DNA of 64,000 nt from Sphingomonas tagetis (lineage in GTDB: Bacteria; Pseudomonadota; Alphaproteobacteria; Sphingomonadales; Sphingomonadaceae), in the NCBI RefSeq assembly GCF_024211275.1, contig NZ_JAMLDX010000004.1, positions 186,001 through 250,000 of the forward strand, read 5' to 3'. The position numbers and the translations under genes were made by a program. Within the stretch, counting starts at the first letter, position 1, and each line of letters begins with the position of its first letter. The notes under the pieces were generated by a model. That model saw nothing but the letters and a program-made list of their open reading frames with translations. It was not told the DNA's origin and did no database searches. Positions 1 through 8,983 of this stretch are shown here, piece by piece.

Positions 1-1984
1 CGACCAGTTCGTTGCTGAACTCGAGATCGCTGATCTGCGCGCCGTTGCCGCCGAGCAGCACGGAGTCGAACGAACCGCGGTCGAGATTGTAGCCGCCCGA
101 CTTGTAGCCGCGGTCATAGCCGCCATAGAGCAGCACGTCGTCGTTCACCTTGAACGCCAGCTTGGCGGTGCCGGTGAACTCGTCCTCGGTGCGCTTGCCG
201 GCATAGTTGCCGTTGAACTCGGAGTTGATCGTCGGGTTGCAGGTGTAGAGGTGTGCGAGGCTGAACAGGCCGGCGCTGTTCAGCGCTTGACGGTAGAGCG
301 CCGTCGTCGGGCTCTGCCAGAAGGTGCAGGCCGGGACCGAGGCGTTGAGGTTGGCCGCGATATCCTTGGTCTCGCGGTTCCAGCGCACACCCAGCGTCAG
401 CGAGACATTGTCGCTGATGTTGATGATGTTGTGCGTGAAGATCGCGAAGGCTTCGGTATCGACGGTGTAGTTGTCGGCGATCTGCCCCGCCCCGTTGGGC
501 GTGCGCGGGATCGGCTGGAGGAACGTCGCCAGCACGGTCGGGCCACCTGCGGCAGCCGCGGCGGCGAGCTGCGGATTGCTGGCGAGGAATACCTGACCCA
601 TCAGCGGCACGCCGGGGAGGGTGCCGAACAGCTGGCCGCCTGAGGGCAGCGCGGCGCTGCGGGTCAGCTGGTTGACGACGCCATCGACGAACTGATCGGC
701 CTGGGTGCCGTAGCGGACGGTGTCGGTCAGCGTCAGCTCTTCGTTGAGGTAGAAGCCGCCGACCAGCCAGTCGAGTGCGCCGCCGAACGCACTGCCCTTG
801 AAGCGGATTTCCTGCGTGAAATCACGGATGCCGGTGCGGTAATTGTCGCGATAGGCGCGGTCGAGACCCGAGAAGTCGATGTCCTGGCTGCGCGTCGCCT
901 TCCAGTCGCGATAGGCGGTGATCGAGGTCAGCGCGACGTCGCCCAGCTGCCAGTCGAGCTGGCCGGAAATACCCCATTCCTTGACGCGTTCGGTCAGATC
1001 GCGGTTGGGCGAGGTCGCCATCAGCCGCGCCTCGCGGTTGAACGGGCGGACGATGCCGTCGCGGCCGGTCGCGCCGCCGACCAGCGGGTTCGCGGAGAGC
1101 GCTTCGATCAGGTTGCTGGTGACGAAGCCGAGCACGCCGCCCGTGGTCGTGGTGTCGCGGCCCGAGGGCAGCAGCTCGAAGCCCGAGCCGGTGTTGAGCG
1201 CGCCGCAGCACGACTCGTCGGTCTCGGCATACTCGCCGATCAGGCGGAAGGTGACGTCGGCGGTTTCATATTTGGCCTGCCCGCGCGCGAACCAGCGGTC
1301 GATATTGTTGAACTGACGGCCGGTGTTGGGATCGGTGATGTAACCATCGCGCTTGTGATATCCGCCATCGGCGCGGACCGAGAGCTGCTCGCTGATCGGT
1401 CCGGTGATGCCGGCCTTGACCTCGATCTCGTCGAGATTGCCGTAGCTGCCCTCGACATAGCCGCCGAACTGCGACGACGGACCCTGCGTCGTGATGCTGA
1501 GCGCGCCGGCCGAGGTGTTGCGGCCGAACAGCGTGCCCTGCGGGCCGCGCAGCACTTCGACGCGATCGATCGGGGGCAGGTCGGCCAGCGCCACGCCGGC
1601 GCGGGCGCGGAACACGCCGTCGATGAACACGCCCACCGCCGGCTCGAAGCCGGGATTGTCGCCGGCGGTGCCGATGCCGCGGATGCGCAGCACGACGCCG
1701 GTGGCGGAGGACTGGCCGGTGGTCACCTGAAGGCTCGGCGTGATCTGGCGCAGGCCGCGAATGTCGCTGATGCCCGAATTTTCGAGCTGCTCGCCACCGA
1801 CCACGCTGACCGCGATCGGCACATCCTGCGCGGCCTGGGTACGGCCGGTCGCCGTGACGACGATCTCGCCGTCGTCGGTGATCACCTCGGCGGCGGGGGC
1901 GGCTGGCGCGGTATCCTGCGCAAAGGCGGGTGCGGCGGCGGTGAGCGCAATCACGGACGCGGTGACGAGATGCAGGTTACGCAT
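1..1984 (-). CDS. TonB-dependent receptor, C-terminus cut by window start
   Basis: Outer-membrane, TonB-energised importer of a large scarce ligand; the substrate is unknown. The ATG at 1984 opens a signal peptide ending in A-F-A-Q. It is followed by a TonB-box-like stretch (DGEIVVTATGR), a plug domain with V-E-V-L-R-G-P-Q-G-T-L-F-G-R-N (about residues 130-145), and the beta-barrel, which runs off the left edge after about 661 codons. The carboxy-terminal strand is therefore not visible. It is divergent from folE with 221 bp between them. The family assignment is firm; specificity is not inferable. Confidence 0.93.
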   Translation of the reverse strand, partial: MRNLHLVTASVIALTAAAPAFAQDTAPAAPAAEVITDDGEIVVTATGRTQAAQDVPIAVSVVGGEQLENSGISDIRGLRQITPSLQVTTGQSSATGVVLRIRGIGTAGDNPGFEPAVGVFIDGVFRARAGVALADLPPIDRVEVLRGPQGTLFGRNTSAGALSITTQGPSSQFGGYVEGSYGNLDEIEVKAGITGPISEQLSVRADGGYHKRDGYITDPNTGRQFNNIDRWFARGQAKYETADVTFRLIGEYAETDESCCGALNTGSGFELLPSGRDTTTTGGVLGFVTSNLIEALSANPLVGGATGRDGIVRPFNREARLMATSPNRDLTERVKEWGISGQLDWQLGDVALTSITAYRDWKATRSQDIDFSGLDRAYRDNYRTGIRDFTQEIRFKGSAFGGALDWLVGGFYLNEELTLTDTVRYGTQADQFVDGVVNQLTRSAALPSGGQLFGTLPGVPLMGQVFLASNPQLAAAAAAGGPTVLATFLQPIPRTPNGAGQIADNYTVDTEAFAIFTHNIINISDNVSLTLGVRWNRETKDIAANLNASVPACTFWQSPTTALYRQALNSAGLFSLAHLYTCNPTINSEFNGNYAGKRTEDEFTGTAKLAFKVNDDVLLYGGYDRGYKSGGYNLDRGSFDSVLLGGNGAQISDLEFSNELV

Positions 1985-2135
1985 GGGAAAAGGCCTCCTC
2001 TCTGGGTGACGCCCCGATCTGCTGCCGGGTCGCAAGTGGCAATTGTCGCGAGGCTAACGCTGCCGCGAAGCTTACGTCAACGTCAAATGATGCTAGGAAT
2101 CCGGCGGAAATGCTTGCTATTTCGCCTTCCGCAAC

Positions 2136-2165
2136 GGTTGTTGCCGAAGGGCAACACCGCCAACC
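2136..2165 (+). promoter_or_regulatory. Bulged stem-loop in the folE 5' region
   Basis: GGTTG (2136-2140) and TTGCC (2141-2145) pair with GGCAA (2150-2154) and CAACC (2161-2165) around a GAAG tetraloop, leaving a six-base bulge on the 3' side. It lies 40 bp before the folE ATG. It could be a structured leader or a protein-binding dyad. I could not match it by eye to the THF-II (folE RNA) riboswitch consensus. Confidence 0.35.
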
Positions 2166-2205
2166 ATGCTTGCCGTAGCGTCAGGGACGGGGATAGAGCC
2201 GGGAT

Positions 2206-2826
2206 ATGAGTCACGATCACGACGAACCCGAAGACGGCGACATCGTCGCGCCGCTGTCCAAAATTCCGGTGCCAGACGAGGTGGCCGACGCGGTGCGCAC
2301 GATCCTGCGCTGGGCGGGCGACGACCCGACTCGCGAAGGGCTGATCGACACGCCGGTCCGCGTCGCGCGGGCGTGGCGCGAATATTGCCAGGGCTATGGC
2401 GAGGACCCGGCACACCATCTTTCGCGCATCTTCGAGGAAGTGGGCGGCTATGACGAGATCGTCCTGCTCAAGGACATCCCGTTCCAGTCGCATTGCGAGC
2501 ATCACATGGCTCCGATCATCGGCAAGGCGTCGATCGCGTATCTGCCGCAGGATCATGTCGTGGGTATTTCAAAGCTGGCGCGCGTGCTCCACGCTTTCGC
2601 ACGGCGGTTGCAGGTGCAGGAGCGGCTGACTGCGGAAGTCGCCGACTGCATCTGGAATCACCTGAACCCGCGCGGCGTCGCGGTGGTGATCGAGGCGAGC
2701 CATGCCTGCATGACTGCGCGCGGTGTGCGAACGCCGGGCGTCGGCATGGTCACCAGCCGCATGATGGGCGTGTTCCGCGAGGACGAGCGCAGCCGCAGCG
2801 AAGTGCTGAAACTGATGGGTTATTGA
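2206..2826 (+). CDS. folE: GTP cyclohydrolase I (FolE, type IA)
   Basis: Cytosolic enzyme converting GTP to 7,8-dihydroneopterin triphosphate, the first step of tetrahydrofolate synthesis. The 206-residue length fits the family. The zinc ligands are visible: Cys97 and His100 in [12 protein letters not shown] and Cys168 in [10 protein letters not shown]. The GVRTPG-type substrate loop follows. It is the first gene of a tight four-gene run with a pteridine-reductase-like SDR, folB and a TonB-like gene, which supports the pterin role. Confidence 0.97.
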   Translation: MSHDHDEPEDGDIVAPLSKIPVPDEVADAVRTILRWAGDDPTREGLIDTPVRVARAWREYCQGYGEDPAHHLSRIFEEVGGYDEIVLLKDIPFQSHCEHHMAPIIGKASIAYLPQDHVVGISKLARVLHAFARRLQVQERLTAEVADCIWNHLNPRGVAVVIEASHACMTARGVRTPGVGMVTSRMMGVFREDERSRSEVLKLMGY

Positions 2827-2830
2827 TCGC

Positions 2831-3580
2831 ATGCGCGTGCTCGTTACAGGCGGCGCGCGGCGGATCGGGGCGGCGATCGTGCGCTATCTGGCCGGCGCCG
2901 GGCATCAGGTGGCGGTCCATCATCATGACTCGCATGACGAGGCGGCAGCGCTGGCGGCCGAGCTGGGCGTCGCGTTGGTGACCGCGGACCTTGCCGATCC
3001 GGCCGAGACGCGCGGGCTGGTACAGGCGGCGGCGACGGCGCTTGGCGGCCCGGTCGAGGGGCTGGTCAACAATGCCTCATTGTTCGCATGGGACGCACTG
3101 CCCGTGGCGGATTTCGCCGGGCTCGACCGGCATATGCACGTCAATCTCGGTGCGCCGCTGATCCTCACCTCGGCGTTGGCGGCGCAGACCGGGCTGGACG
3201 AGGGCGCGGTGGTCAATCTGCTCGATCAGAAGCTGGCCAACCCCAATCCCGATTTCCTTACTTACACGCTGAGCAAGGCGGGATTGGCCGAGGCGACCAC
3301 GCTGCTGGCGATGGCGCTGGCGCCGCGGGTGCGGGTCAATGCGGTGTCACCGGGCCTGTCGCTCCCCAGCCTCGACCAGAGCGAAGAGGAATTTGCCCGG
3401 GTGTCGCGCGCCAATCTGCTTGAACGACGCGTGGCGCTGGAGGACATCGCACGGACGATCGAGTATCTGCTGACGGCACGCAGCGTCACCGGGCAGAACG
3501 TCTTCGTCGATTGCGGCCAGCGGCTGGTGAAGCGCGAGGGCGACGTGATGTTCGACATGCGCGAGCGCCCGGATGGTTGA
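2831..3580 (+). CDS. Pteridine-reductase-like SDR (FolM/PTR1 type)
   Basis: NADPH-dependent short-chain dehydrogenase, 249 residues. The nucleotide loop TGGARRIG (residues 6-13) carries the T-G-x-x-x-R-x-G arginine variant seen in pteridine reductase and FolM rather than the usual glycine. The catalytic pair is Tyr145-Lys149 (YTLSK). An Asp at residue 132 sits where classical SDRs have the catalytic Ser, again as in FolM/PTR1. It starts four bases after folE and overlaps folB by eight. The likely reaction is reduction of a dihydropterin (dihydromonapterin or dihydrofolate); the context makes this more convincing than homology alone. Confidence 0.82.
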   Translation: MRVLVTGGARRIGAAIVRYLAGAGHQVAVHHHDSHDEAAALAAELGVALVTADLADPAETRGLVQAAATALGGPVEGLVNNASLFAWDALPVADFAGLDRHMHVNLGAPLILTSALAAQTGLDEGAVVNLLDQKLANPNPDFLTYTLSKAGLAEATTLLAMALAPRVRVNAVSPGLSLPSLDQSEEEFARVSRANLLERRVALEDIARTIEYLLTARSVTGQNVFVDCGQRLVKREGDVMFDMRERPDG

Positions 3581-3938
3581 CTATACGATCCTGCTCGAAG
3601 GGCTCGAGGTAACGCTTGGGCTCGGCATCCACGATCACGAACGCGCCGCGCCACAGCGGGTGTCGGTGAGCGTGTGGCTGACCTGCAGCTATGACGCGCC
3701 GCCGGCGGATCGGATCGATGCGGTGGTCGATTACGACTATCTGCGCGAGGGCATTCTGGCGCTGGGGCGGGGCCACCATATCGAGCTGCAGGAAACGCTG
3801 TGCGAGGCCGTCGCGGCACTGGCGCTGGCGGCGGATGCGCGGGTGCGCGAGGTGCGGGTGCGCTCGATGAAGCTGGATGTGTATCCGGATGCGCGGGTAG
3901 GGTGCGAAGTGATGCGGGGGCGGGGCGAGCGGCGGTGA
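3573..3938 (+). CDS. folB: Dihydroneopterin aldolase (FolB)
   Basis: Cleaves 7,8-dihydroneopterin to 6-hydroxymethyl-7,8-dihydropterin and glycolaldehyde in folate synthesis. The 121 residues match the single-domain family: the N-terminal strand with LEGLEVTLGLGIHDHE, the central Y-D-Y-L-R-E segment, and the C-terminal MKLDVYPDA carrying the conserved lysine. It overlaps the SDR by eight bases and its TGA overlaps the GTG of the next gene, so the operon is translationally coupled. Confidence 0.94.
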   Translation: MVDYTILLEGLEVTLGLGIHDHERAAPQRVSVSVWLTCSYDAPPADRIDAVVDYDYLREGILALGRGHHIELQETLCEAVAALALAADARVREVRVRSMKLDVYPDARVGCEVMRGRGERR

Positions 3939-4441
3939 AGCTCGACGACGAGTTGCCGGATCGCGGTTCGGGTGCGCCAGTGCGGCCCGGCGGCGGAAAT
4001 GGGATTGCGGCCTTGGTGTTCGTGGCGGTACTCGTGATCGGCGGCGCGCTTGCCTACATCTTCACGCAGTCCGAAAGCCGTTGGTATGGTTCACCGATCG
4101 ACGCGGACGTACCTGAGCGCGAGCCGCGGCCTACCGCTGAAACCGGCCAGTCAGGCAAGTTGCGGCCTGCCGGCAGCCCGCAAAACTGGGTGACGGATGA
4201 CGATTATCCGCCCGAGGCGTTGCGCCAGGGCTGGCAGGGGACGGTCGGCTTCACGCTGGAGGTCGGTCCCAATGGCCGTCCGCATGCCTGCCATGTCACG
4301 ACGTCATCGGGCACGAAGCTGCTCGACGATGCGGCGTGTGCATTGTTGATGAAGCGGGCGCGTTTCGTGCCGGCGCGCGATGGGACCGGCAACGCGGTGA
4401 GCGCCAAGTTCAGCTCGCGCTTCACCTGGCGAATTCCCTAA
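3935..4441 (+). CDS. TonB-like energy transducer, C-terminal TonB domain
   Basis: Inner-membrane anchored periplasmic protein of 168 residues. I chose the GTG at 3935, which overlaps the folB stop as GTGA; the reading frame is open further upstream but inside folB. The order is a short cytosolic tail, one transmembrane helix (about 24-46, AALVFVAVLVIGGALAYIF), a short linker, and a TonB/TolA-type C-terminal fold (about 85-168) with YPPEALRQGWQGTVGFTLEV and a Cys pair. The linker is much shorter than in housekeeping TonB. It may serve a particular receptor or be a TonB-fold protein with another job; its position at the end of a folate operon is unexplained. Confidence 0.8.
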   Translation: MKLDDELPDRGSGAPVRPGGGNGIAALVFVAVLVIGGALAYIFTQSESRWYGSPIDADVPEREPRPTAETGQSGKLRPAGSPQNWVTDDDYPPEALRQGWQGTVGFTLEVGPNGRPHACHVTTSSGTKLLDDAACALLMKRARFVPARDGTGNAVSAKFSSRFTWRIP

Positions 4442-4604
4442 TAGCGATGGGATCAACGCCAGCGTCCGTATTGCAGCCGATGCGCTGGACGTCCGGTCGA
4501 TGAACTTCCGGTTTTGGGTTGGACGAACGGGGTCACACACCCTATGTCCACCACCTGCCCGCCGTTCAGCGGCGGGTAACGAGGGGCTGTTAACAGGCAA
4601 TATC

Positions 4605-4874
4605 GTGCAATTATTGCTGTTCCTTTCCGCGCTTTTGGCGGGTCTCACCGGTGCTTTTGCCGGGGACCGTGCGGTGCGCGTGGGCGGGCAGCATGGTGAG
4701 GCGGCGATCACGCGCGCGGCCGAAACGGTGGCCGAAGCCACGGTTGCCGTTGCCGAATTCCGTGCCGTCGCGCCCGCTCTTGCCGGTATTCCCGCCATCG
4801 TCCGCGCCTTCGCGGTCCATGCTGCGCCGCCGGCGCTTCCCGTTCGTCTGACGACCGGCCGCCGGCTCGAATAG
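4605..4874 (+). CDS. Small exported-type ORF ahead of secA, SecM-like candidate
   Basis: 89 residues from the GTG at 4605, preceded by AGG at seven bases; an in-frame ATG at 4500 would add 35 residues with no domain look. The product begins with a strongly hydrophobic stretch (QLLLFLSALLAGLTGAFA) ending in an A-F-A signal-peptidase-like site. An Ala/Val-rich segment follows, then a C-terminus with an H-A-A-P-P-A-L-P motif about ten residues from the end. An exported leader, Pro-Pro near the C-terminus and secA 105 bp downstream is the architecture of secretion-monitoring arrest peptides. That role is inference. It could simply be a small secreted protein. Confidence 0.5.
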   Translation: MQLLLFLSALLAGLTGAFAGDRAVRVGGQHGEAAITRAAETVAEATVAVAEFRAVAPALAGIPAIVRAFAVHAAPPALPVRLTTGRRLE

Positions 4875-4927
4875 CCGCGCCTTGCCGTCCTGCGCGGGCG
4901 GCATCCATTTCGCGTCCAACACGTTTT

Positions 4928-4946
4928 GCGCCCGTGACGCGGGCGC
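4928..4946 (+). promoter_or_regulatory. GC hairpin between the small ORF and secA
   Basis: GCGCCCG (4928-4934) and CGGGCGC (4940-4946) form a perfect seven-base stem with a TGACG loop, 33 bp before the secA ATG. In secM-secA a hairpin masks the secA ribosome site until the upstream ORF stalls the ribosome. Here the stem does not itself cover the start codon, so the parallel is only suggestive. Confidence 0.35.
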
Positions 4947-4979
4947 GCACCCTGCAATTTCACACGACTGGAAACCCTT

Positions 4980-7718
4980 ATGTTCGGCGGTTTGGCCAAA
5001 TCCCTGTTCGGCTCGTCCAACGACCGATACGTCAAGAGCCTCGGGACGATCGTCCAGAAGATCGCGAGCTTCGAGCCCGCGCTTCAGGCGATGAGCGACG
5101 AGGAACTCGCGCAGCAGACCGTGAAGTTCCGCGAGCGGCTCGCCAATGGCGAGAAGATCGATTCGATCCTGCCCGAGGCGTTCGCCACGGTCCGCGAGGC
5201 CGGCGTGCGCGTGCTCGGCATGCGGCATTTCGACGTGCAGATGATTGGCGGCATCGTGCTCCATCGCGGCGAGATCGCCGAGATGCGAACGGGCGAAGGC
5301 AAGACGCTGGTGGCGACGCTCGCCACCTATCTCAACGCGCTGCCAGGGCAGGGCGTGCACGTCATCACCGTCAACGACTATCTCGCCCGCCGCGACGCCG
5401 AGTGGATGGGGCAGATCTACAAGTTCCTCGGCCTCACCGTCGGCGTGATCGTGCCCAACCTCGCCGATCACCAGCGCCGCGAGGCTTATGCCGCCGACAT
5501 CACTTACGGCACGAACAACGAGTTCGGCTTCGACTATCTGCGCGACAACATGAAGTACGACCGCGCTTCGATGACGCAGCGGCCGTTCGCGATGGCGATC
5601 GTCGACGAGGTCGATTCGGTGCTGATCGACGAGGCGCGCACGCCGCTGATCATCTCCGGTCCGACCGACGACAAGAGCGAGCTCTATATCGGCGTCGACG
5701 CGATCGTGAAGCAGATCGAGGAGAGCCTGTACGAGAAGGACGAGAAGCAGAAGAGCGTCGTCCTGACCGAGGAGGGCACCGAGACGGTCGAGCGGATGCT
5801 CGAGAATGCCGGGCTGCTCAAGGGCAGCAACCTCTATGATTTCGAGAATACGCAGGTGGTGCACCACCTCAACCAGGCGCTGCAGGCCAATGTCATGCGC
5901 AAGCGCGACATCGACTACATCGTCAAGGACGGCAAGGTCATCATCATCGACGAGTTCACCGGCCGCATGATGGACGGCCGCCGCTGGTCGGACGGCCTGC
6001 ACCAGGCGGTCGAAGCCAAGGAAGGCGTGACGATCGAGCCGGAGAACCAGACGCTCGCCTCGATCACCTTCCAGAACTATTTCCGCATGTATCCCAAGCT
6101 GTCGGGCATGACCGGCACCGCCGCGACCGAGGCGCCGGAATTCTTCGACATCTACAAGATGAACGTGGTCACGATCCCGACCAACGTGCCGGTGCAGCGG
6201 ATCGACCAGGACGACGAATTCTACAAGACCGAGACCGACAAGTTCATCGCGATCGCGCGGACGATCAAGGAACATGCGGCCAATGGCCAGCCGGTGCTGG
6301 TCGGAACGGTTTCGATCGAGAAATCGGAGCGGCTGTCCGAATATCTCACCAAGGAAGGCGTCGATCACTCGGTCCTCAACGCCCGCCAGCACGAGAATGA
6401 AGCGCATATCGTGGCGCAGGCGGGCCGGCTCGGCGCGGTGACGATTGCCACCAACATGGCCGGCCGCGGCACCGACATCCAGCTTGGCGGCAATGTCGAG
6501 TTCCGGGTCAATGACGAGCTTTCCGACATGGCCGAAGGGCCGGAGCGCGATGCGGCGGTCGCCCAGATCAAGGCCGAAGTCGCCGCTGAGAAGGCCAAGG
6601 TGCTGGAAGCCGGCGGGCTGTTCGTGCTCGGGACCGAGCGCCACGAGAGCCGCCGCATCGACAACCAGCTGCGCGGCCGTTCGGGCCGTCAGGGCGATCC
6701 GGGCCTCTCACGCTTCTACCTCAGCCTCGACGACGATCTGCTGCGCATTTTCGGGCCGGACACGCTGTTCGCCAAGATGATGCGCAACAACATCGCCGAT
6801 GGCGAGGCGATCGGCAGCAAGTGGCTGACCAAGGCGATCGAGACCGCGCAGAAGAAGGTCGAGGCGCGCAACTACGACATCCGCAAGCAGGTCGTCGAAT
6901 ATGATGACGTCATGAACGACCAGCGCAAGGTGGTGTACGAGCAGCGCGCCGACATCATGGACGCCGAAACCGTCGGCGACGTGGTCGAGGACATGCGCGC
7001 CGAGACCGTCAATGACGTGGTCGGCCAGTCGTGCCCGCCGGAAAGCTATCCCGAGCAATGGGATATCGAGGGCCTCAAGGAGCGCGCGCAGCAGTTGCTG
7101 GGCCTAGAAGCACCGGTCGAGCAATGGATCGCCGAGCAGGACGGCATCGAGCCGGAGGACGTCGAGAACAAGCTGCGCGAGCTCGCCGAGGCGAAGATCA
7201 AGGGCAAGTCCGAAGGGCTCGACCCCGAGACCTGGGTGCAGATCGAGAAGTCGATCCTGCTGCAGAATCTCGACCATCACTGGAAGGAGCATCTCGCGAT
7301 GCTCGATGCGCTGCGTCAGGTCGTGCACCTGCGCGCCTATGCGCAGAAGACGCCGATCAACGAATATAAGCAGGAAGCGTTCGCGATGTTCGAGCGCATG
7401 CTGGCGAGCATTCGCGAGGATGTGACGCGGACTTTGGCCTGGGCCGAATTCCAGTTCCAGGCACCGCCTGAGCTGCCCGAGCTGCCCGATTTCCTGACCT
7501 CGCACATCGATCCGCTGACCGGGCTCGACAACAGCGCGGATTGGGACGCGGGTTCGGCCGGGCTGATCTCGAACGACCTGCCGCAGCTGCAGATTCCGCG
7601 CCCGTCGGGCGAGGAGCTGGGTGAGGACCCGGCGACATGGGAAGGCAAGGTCAGTCGCAATGCGCCGTGCCCGTGCGGGTCGGGATTGCGCTACAAGCAG
7701 TGCCACGGGCAGCTGTGA
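4980..7718 (+). CDS. secA: Protein translocase ATPase SecA
   Basis: Motor ATPase that drives unfolded proteins through SecYEG. The full length of 912 residues is normal. Walker A is MRTGEGKT (102-109) and Walker B lies around 208 ([17 protein letters not shown]). The helicase-type motif [18 protein letters not shown] and the [11 protein letters not shown] motif are present. The C-terminal zinc/SecB-binding tail has Cys897, Cys899, Cys908 and His909 ([14 protein letters not shown]). It follows the small exported-type ORF and is followed by a palindrome and a strong bidirectional terminator. Confidence 0.99.
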   Translation: MFGGLAKSLFGSSNDRYVKSLGTIVQKIASFEPALQAMSDEELAQQTVKFRERLANGEKIDSILPEAFATVREAGVRVLGMRHFDVQMIGGIVLHRGEIAEMRTGEGKTLVATLATYLNALPGQGVHVITVNDYLARRDAEWMGQIYKFLGLTVGVIVPNLADHQRREAYAADITYGTNNEFGFDYLRDNMKYDRASMTQRPFAMAIVDEVDSVLIDEARTPLIISGPTDDKSELYIGVDAIVKQIEESLYEKDEKQKSVVLTEEGTETVERMLENAGLLKGSNLYDFENTQVVHHLNQALQANVMRKRDIDYIVKDGKVIIIDEFTGRMMDGRRWSDGLHQAVEAKEGVTIEPENQTLASITFQNYFRMYPKLSGMTGTAATEAPEFFDIYKMNVVTIPTNVPVQRIDQDDEFYKTETDKFIAIARTIKEHAANGQPVLVGTVSIEKSERLSEYLTKEGVDHSVLNARQHENEAHIVAQAGRLGAVTIATNMAGRGTDIQLGGNVEFRVNDELSDMAEGPERDAAVAQIKAEVAAEKAKVLEAGGLFVLGTERHESRRIDNQLRGRSGRQGDPGLSRFYLSLDDDLLRIFGPDTLFAKMMRNNIADGEAIGSKWLTKAIETAQKKVEARNYDIRKQVVEYDDVMNDQRKVVYEQRADIMDAETVGDVVEDMRAETVNDVVGQSCPPESYPEQWDIEGLKERAQQLLGLEAPVEQWIAEQDGIEPEDVENKLRELAEAKIKGKSEGLDPETWVQIEKSILLQNLDHHWKEHLAMLDALRQVVHLRAYAQKTPINEYKQEAFAMFERMLASIREDVTRTLAWAEFQFQAPPELPELPDFLTSHIDPLTGLDNSADWDAGSAGLISNDLPQLQIPRPSGEELGEDPATWEGKVSRNAPCPCGSGLRYKQCHGQL

Positions 7719-7720
7719 CC

Positions 7721-7752
7721 CATTCCCTTCCCGCTAGCGGGAGGGGGGAATG
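7721..7752. repeat. Two-tier palindrome after secA (REP-like)
   Basis: An inner perfect palindrome TCCCGCTAGCGGGA (7729-7742) sits inside an outer inverted repeat CATTCCC (7721-7727) / GGGAATG (7746-7752). It lies three bases past the secA stop and directly before the terminator. It looks like a dispersed extragenic palindrome. No second copy was noticed in this window. Confidence 0.5.
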
Positions 7753-7754
7753 AC

Positions 7755-7788
7755 AAAGGGCCGCCCGGATCGCTCCGGGCGGCCCTTT
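7755..7788. terminator. Bidirectional intrinsic terminator, secA / lipoprotein
   Basis: A 15-bp perfect stem (7755-7769 with 7774-7788) with a TCGC loop, flanked by AAA on the left and TTTT on the right, lies between convergent genes. It can terminate secA on the + strand and, with a weaker T-run, the lipoprotein gene on the - strand. Confidence 0.85.
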
Positions 7789-7806
7789 TCGTTGGCGGTT
7801 AGGCGA

Positions 7807-8391
7807 TCAGCGCGGGCGTGGCGGCGCGGCGATCGACGGGCCGAGATTGTCGAGCACTTCGCGCGCATTGAACGCGCGGACATTCTCGGGCTTGCGGCCG
7901 CGGCCGACGATCACCTCGGCGCTCGCCTCATAGCGATCTACCGTGCGAACATCGATGTCACGGTCCCAGAAGGGATCGCCATAGAACGGGCTCCATCCGC
8001 GCCAGCCCCAACGCGGGCTGTAATAGCGCCACGACGGCCCCCAATAGCCCCACGGACCGGAGCTGAACGGGCGATCGACATAGGTGCGCGTCTTCTTCTC
8101 GGTGTCGCGGTCCGACAGCACGAAATAGTCGAAGCCGCGCTCCACCGTCAGCTGGGCGGCGCGGTAGAGCAAATAGCGCTCGACCGTCTCACGCGAGGTG
8201 AGGCTGTTGCCAGCGAAAGTGACGCGGAACCGGTCCGCCTCGATCTGCTCGTCCCAATAGCCGGTGCGGTATTCGCCGCGGCCGGTGGCGGGCTGATAGG
8301 GGGTTGCGGTGGTGCACGCGGTCAGCGCGGACACCGACGCGAGCGCGAGGGCGGCCGCCACTGCCCGCGAACGGGACCTGGGGGTACGCAT
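7807..8391 (-). CDS. CC0125/CC1285-family lipoprotein
   Basis: Envelope lipoprotein of unknown role, 194 residues. I start it at the ATG at 8391, which has AGGAG eight bases ahead in the gene's direction; the frame is open upstream but without a better site. The lipobox is L-T-A-C with Cys26. The body has the family's TPYQPA, the GNSLTSRETVERYLLYRAAQLT helix and a YFVLSDRDTE strand. The C-terminal part is rich in Trp, Tyr and Gly (GYWGPSWRYYSPRWGWRGW). It is monocistronic and convergent with secA. Confidence 0.85.
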   Translation of the reverse strand: MRTPRSRSRAVAAALALASVSALTACTTATPYQPATGRGEYRTGYWDEQIEADRFRVTFAGNSLTSRETVERYLLYRAAQLTVERGFDYFVLSDRDTEKKTRTYVDRPFSSGPWGYWGPSWRYYSPRWGWRGWSPFYGDPFWDRDIDVRTVDRYEASAEVIVGRGRKPENVRAFNAREVLDNLGPSIAAPPRPR

Positions 8392-8737
8392 TGGAGTTCT
8401 CCTGACCATCTTCTGCGGCGAATCGTGCCGTTTATGTGGTTGTAACGAACAGCATAACGCAAATGTCCCTTTGCTGAACGGGGTGTCAGCAAGGGCGATG
8501 CCGCGCGGCGATGTGGAGAAAACTCGCTGGCTCCCTGAACACAATACACTTCGAAGTTTGCTGAGCTTCTCGTCGCATGAAGGCCGCGTCACCATCGCTC
8601 GCTACCGAGCTCTTCGGAACGTGCCTGATTCTTGGCTATACCGATATCGGTCGGCGGCTAGTGCGCTCGGAAGTGTACCGCGACCCGGTGCCCCGCTAAG
8701 ACGTGCTTCGGCGGCTTTGGAGCGGGAAAGGCGTCCT

Positions 8738-8983
8738 TCGATACGGGATCGTGCAGTCGCATTAGCTAAAAGGCGCGGAGAGGTTCGCACCAAGGATTTC
8801 AGCAACATCAAAGTGCCAAGGTGCTACCTATCTCGCATGTGTGAGGAAGGATTGCTCGTCCGAGTGGGTCATGGTCGTTACCGACTGGGACCGGCACGGA
8901 GCAAGGAGCCTCCCGACTCGGAACAACCGATGAGTCAGGTAAGATCACACTTGGTGTCCGGGGATGGACAAGAGGGGAGGTGA
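8738..8983 (+). pseudogene. AbiEi-type antitoxin N-terminal fragment
   Basis: The open frame encodes IRDRAVALAKRRGEV, then PRCYLSRMCEEGLLVRVGHGRYRL. This is the winged-helix N-terminal domain of AbiEi-like (type IV) antitoxins and related 'type IV antitoxin AbiEi N-terminal' proteins. No start codon with a ribosome site fits the domain boundary. The frame stops about 30 residues after the domain, so the effector half is missing, and no AbiEii toxin follows. Best read as a remnant; a short truncated protein cannot be excluded. Confidence 0.55.

Noticed and set aside
4611..6644. 677-residue open frame on the - strand opposite secA
   Set aside because: It is a shadow of secA caused by codon bias. 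It has no ribosome site or family resemblance, and secA is certain on the + strand.
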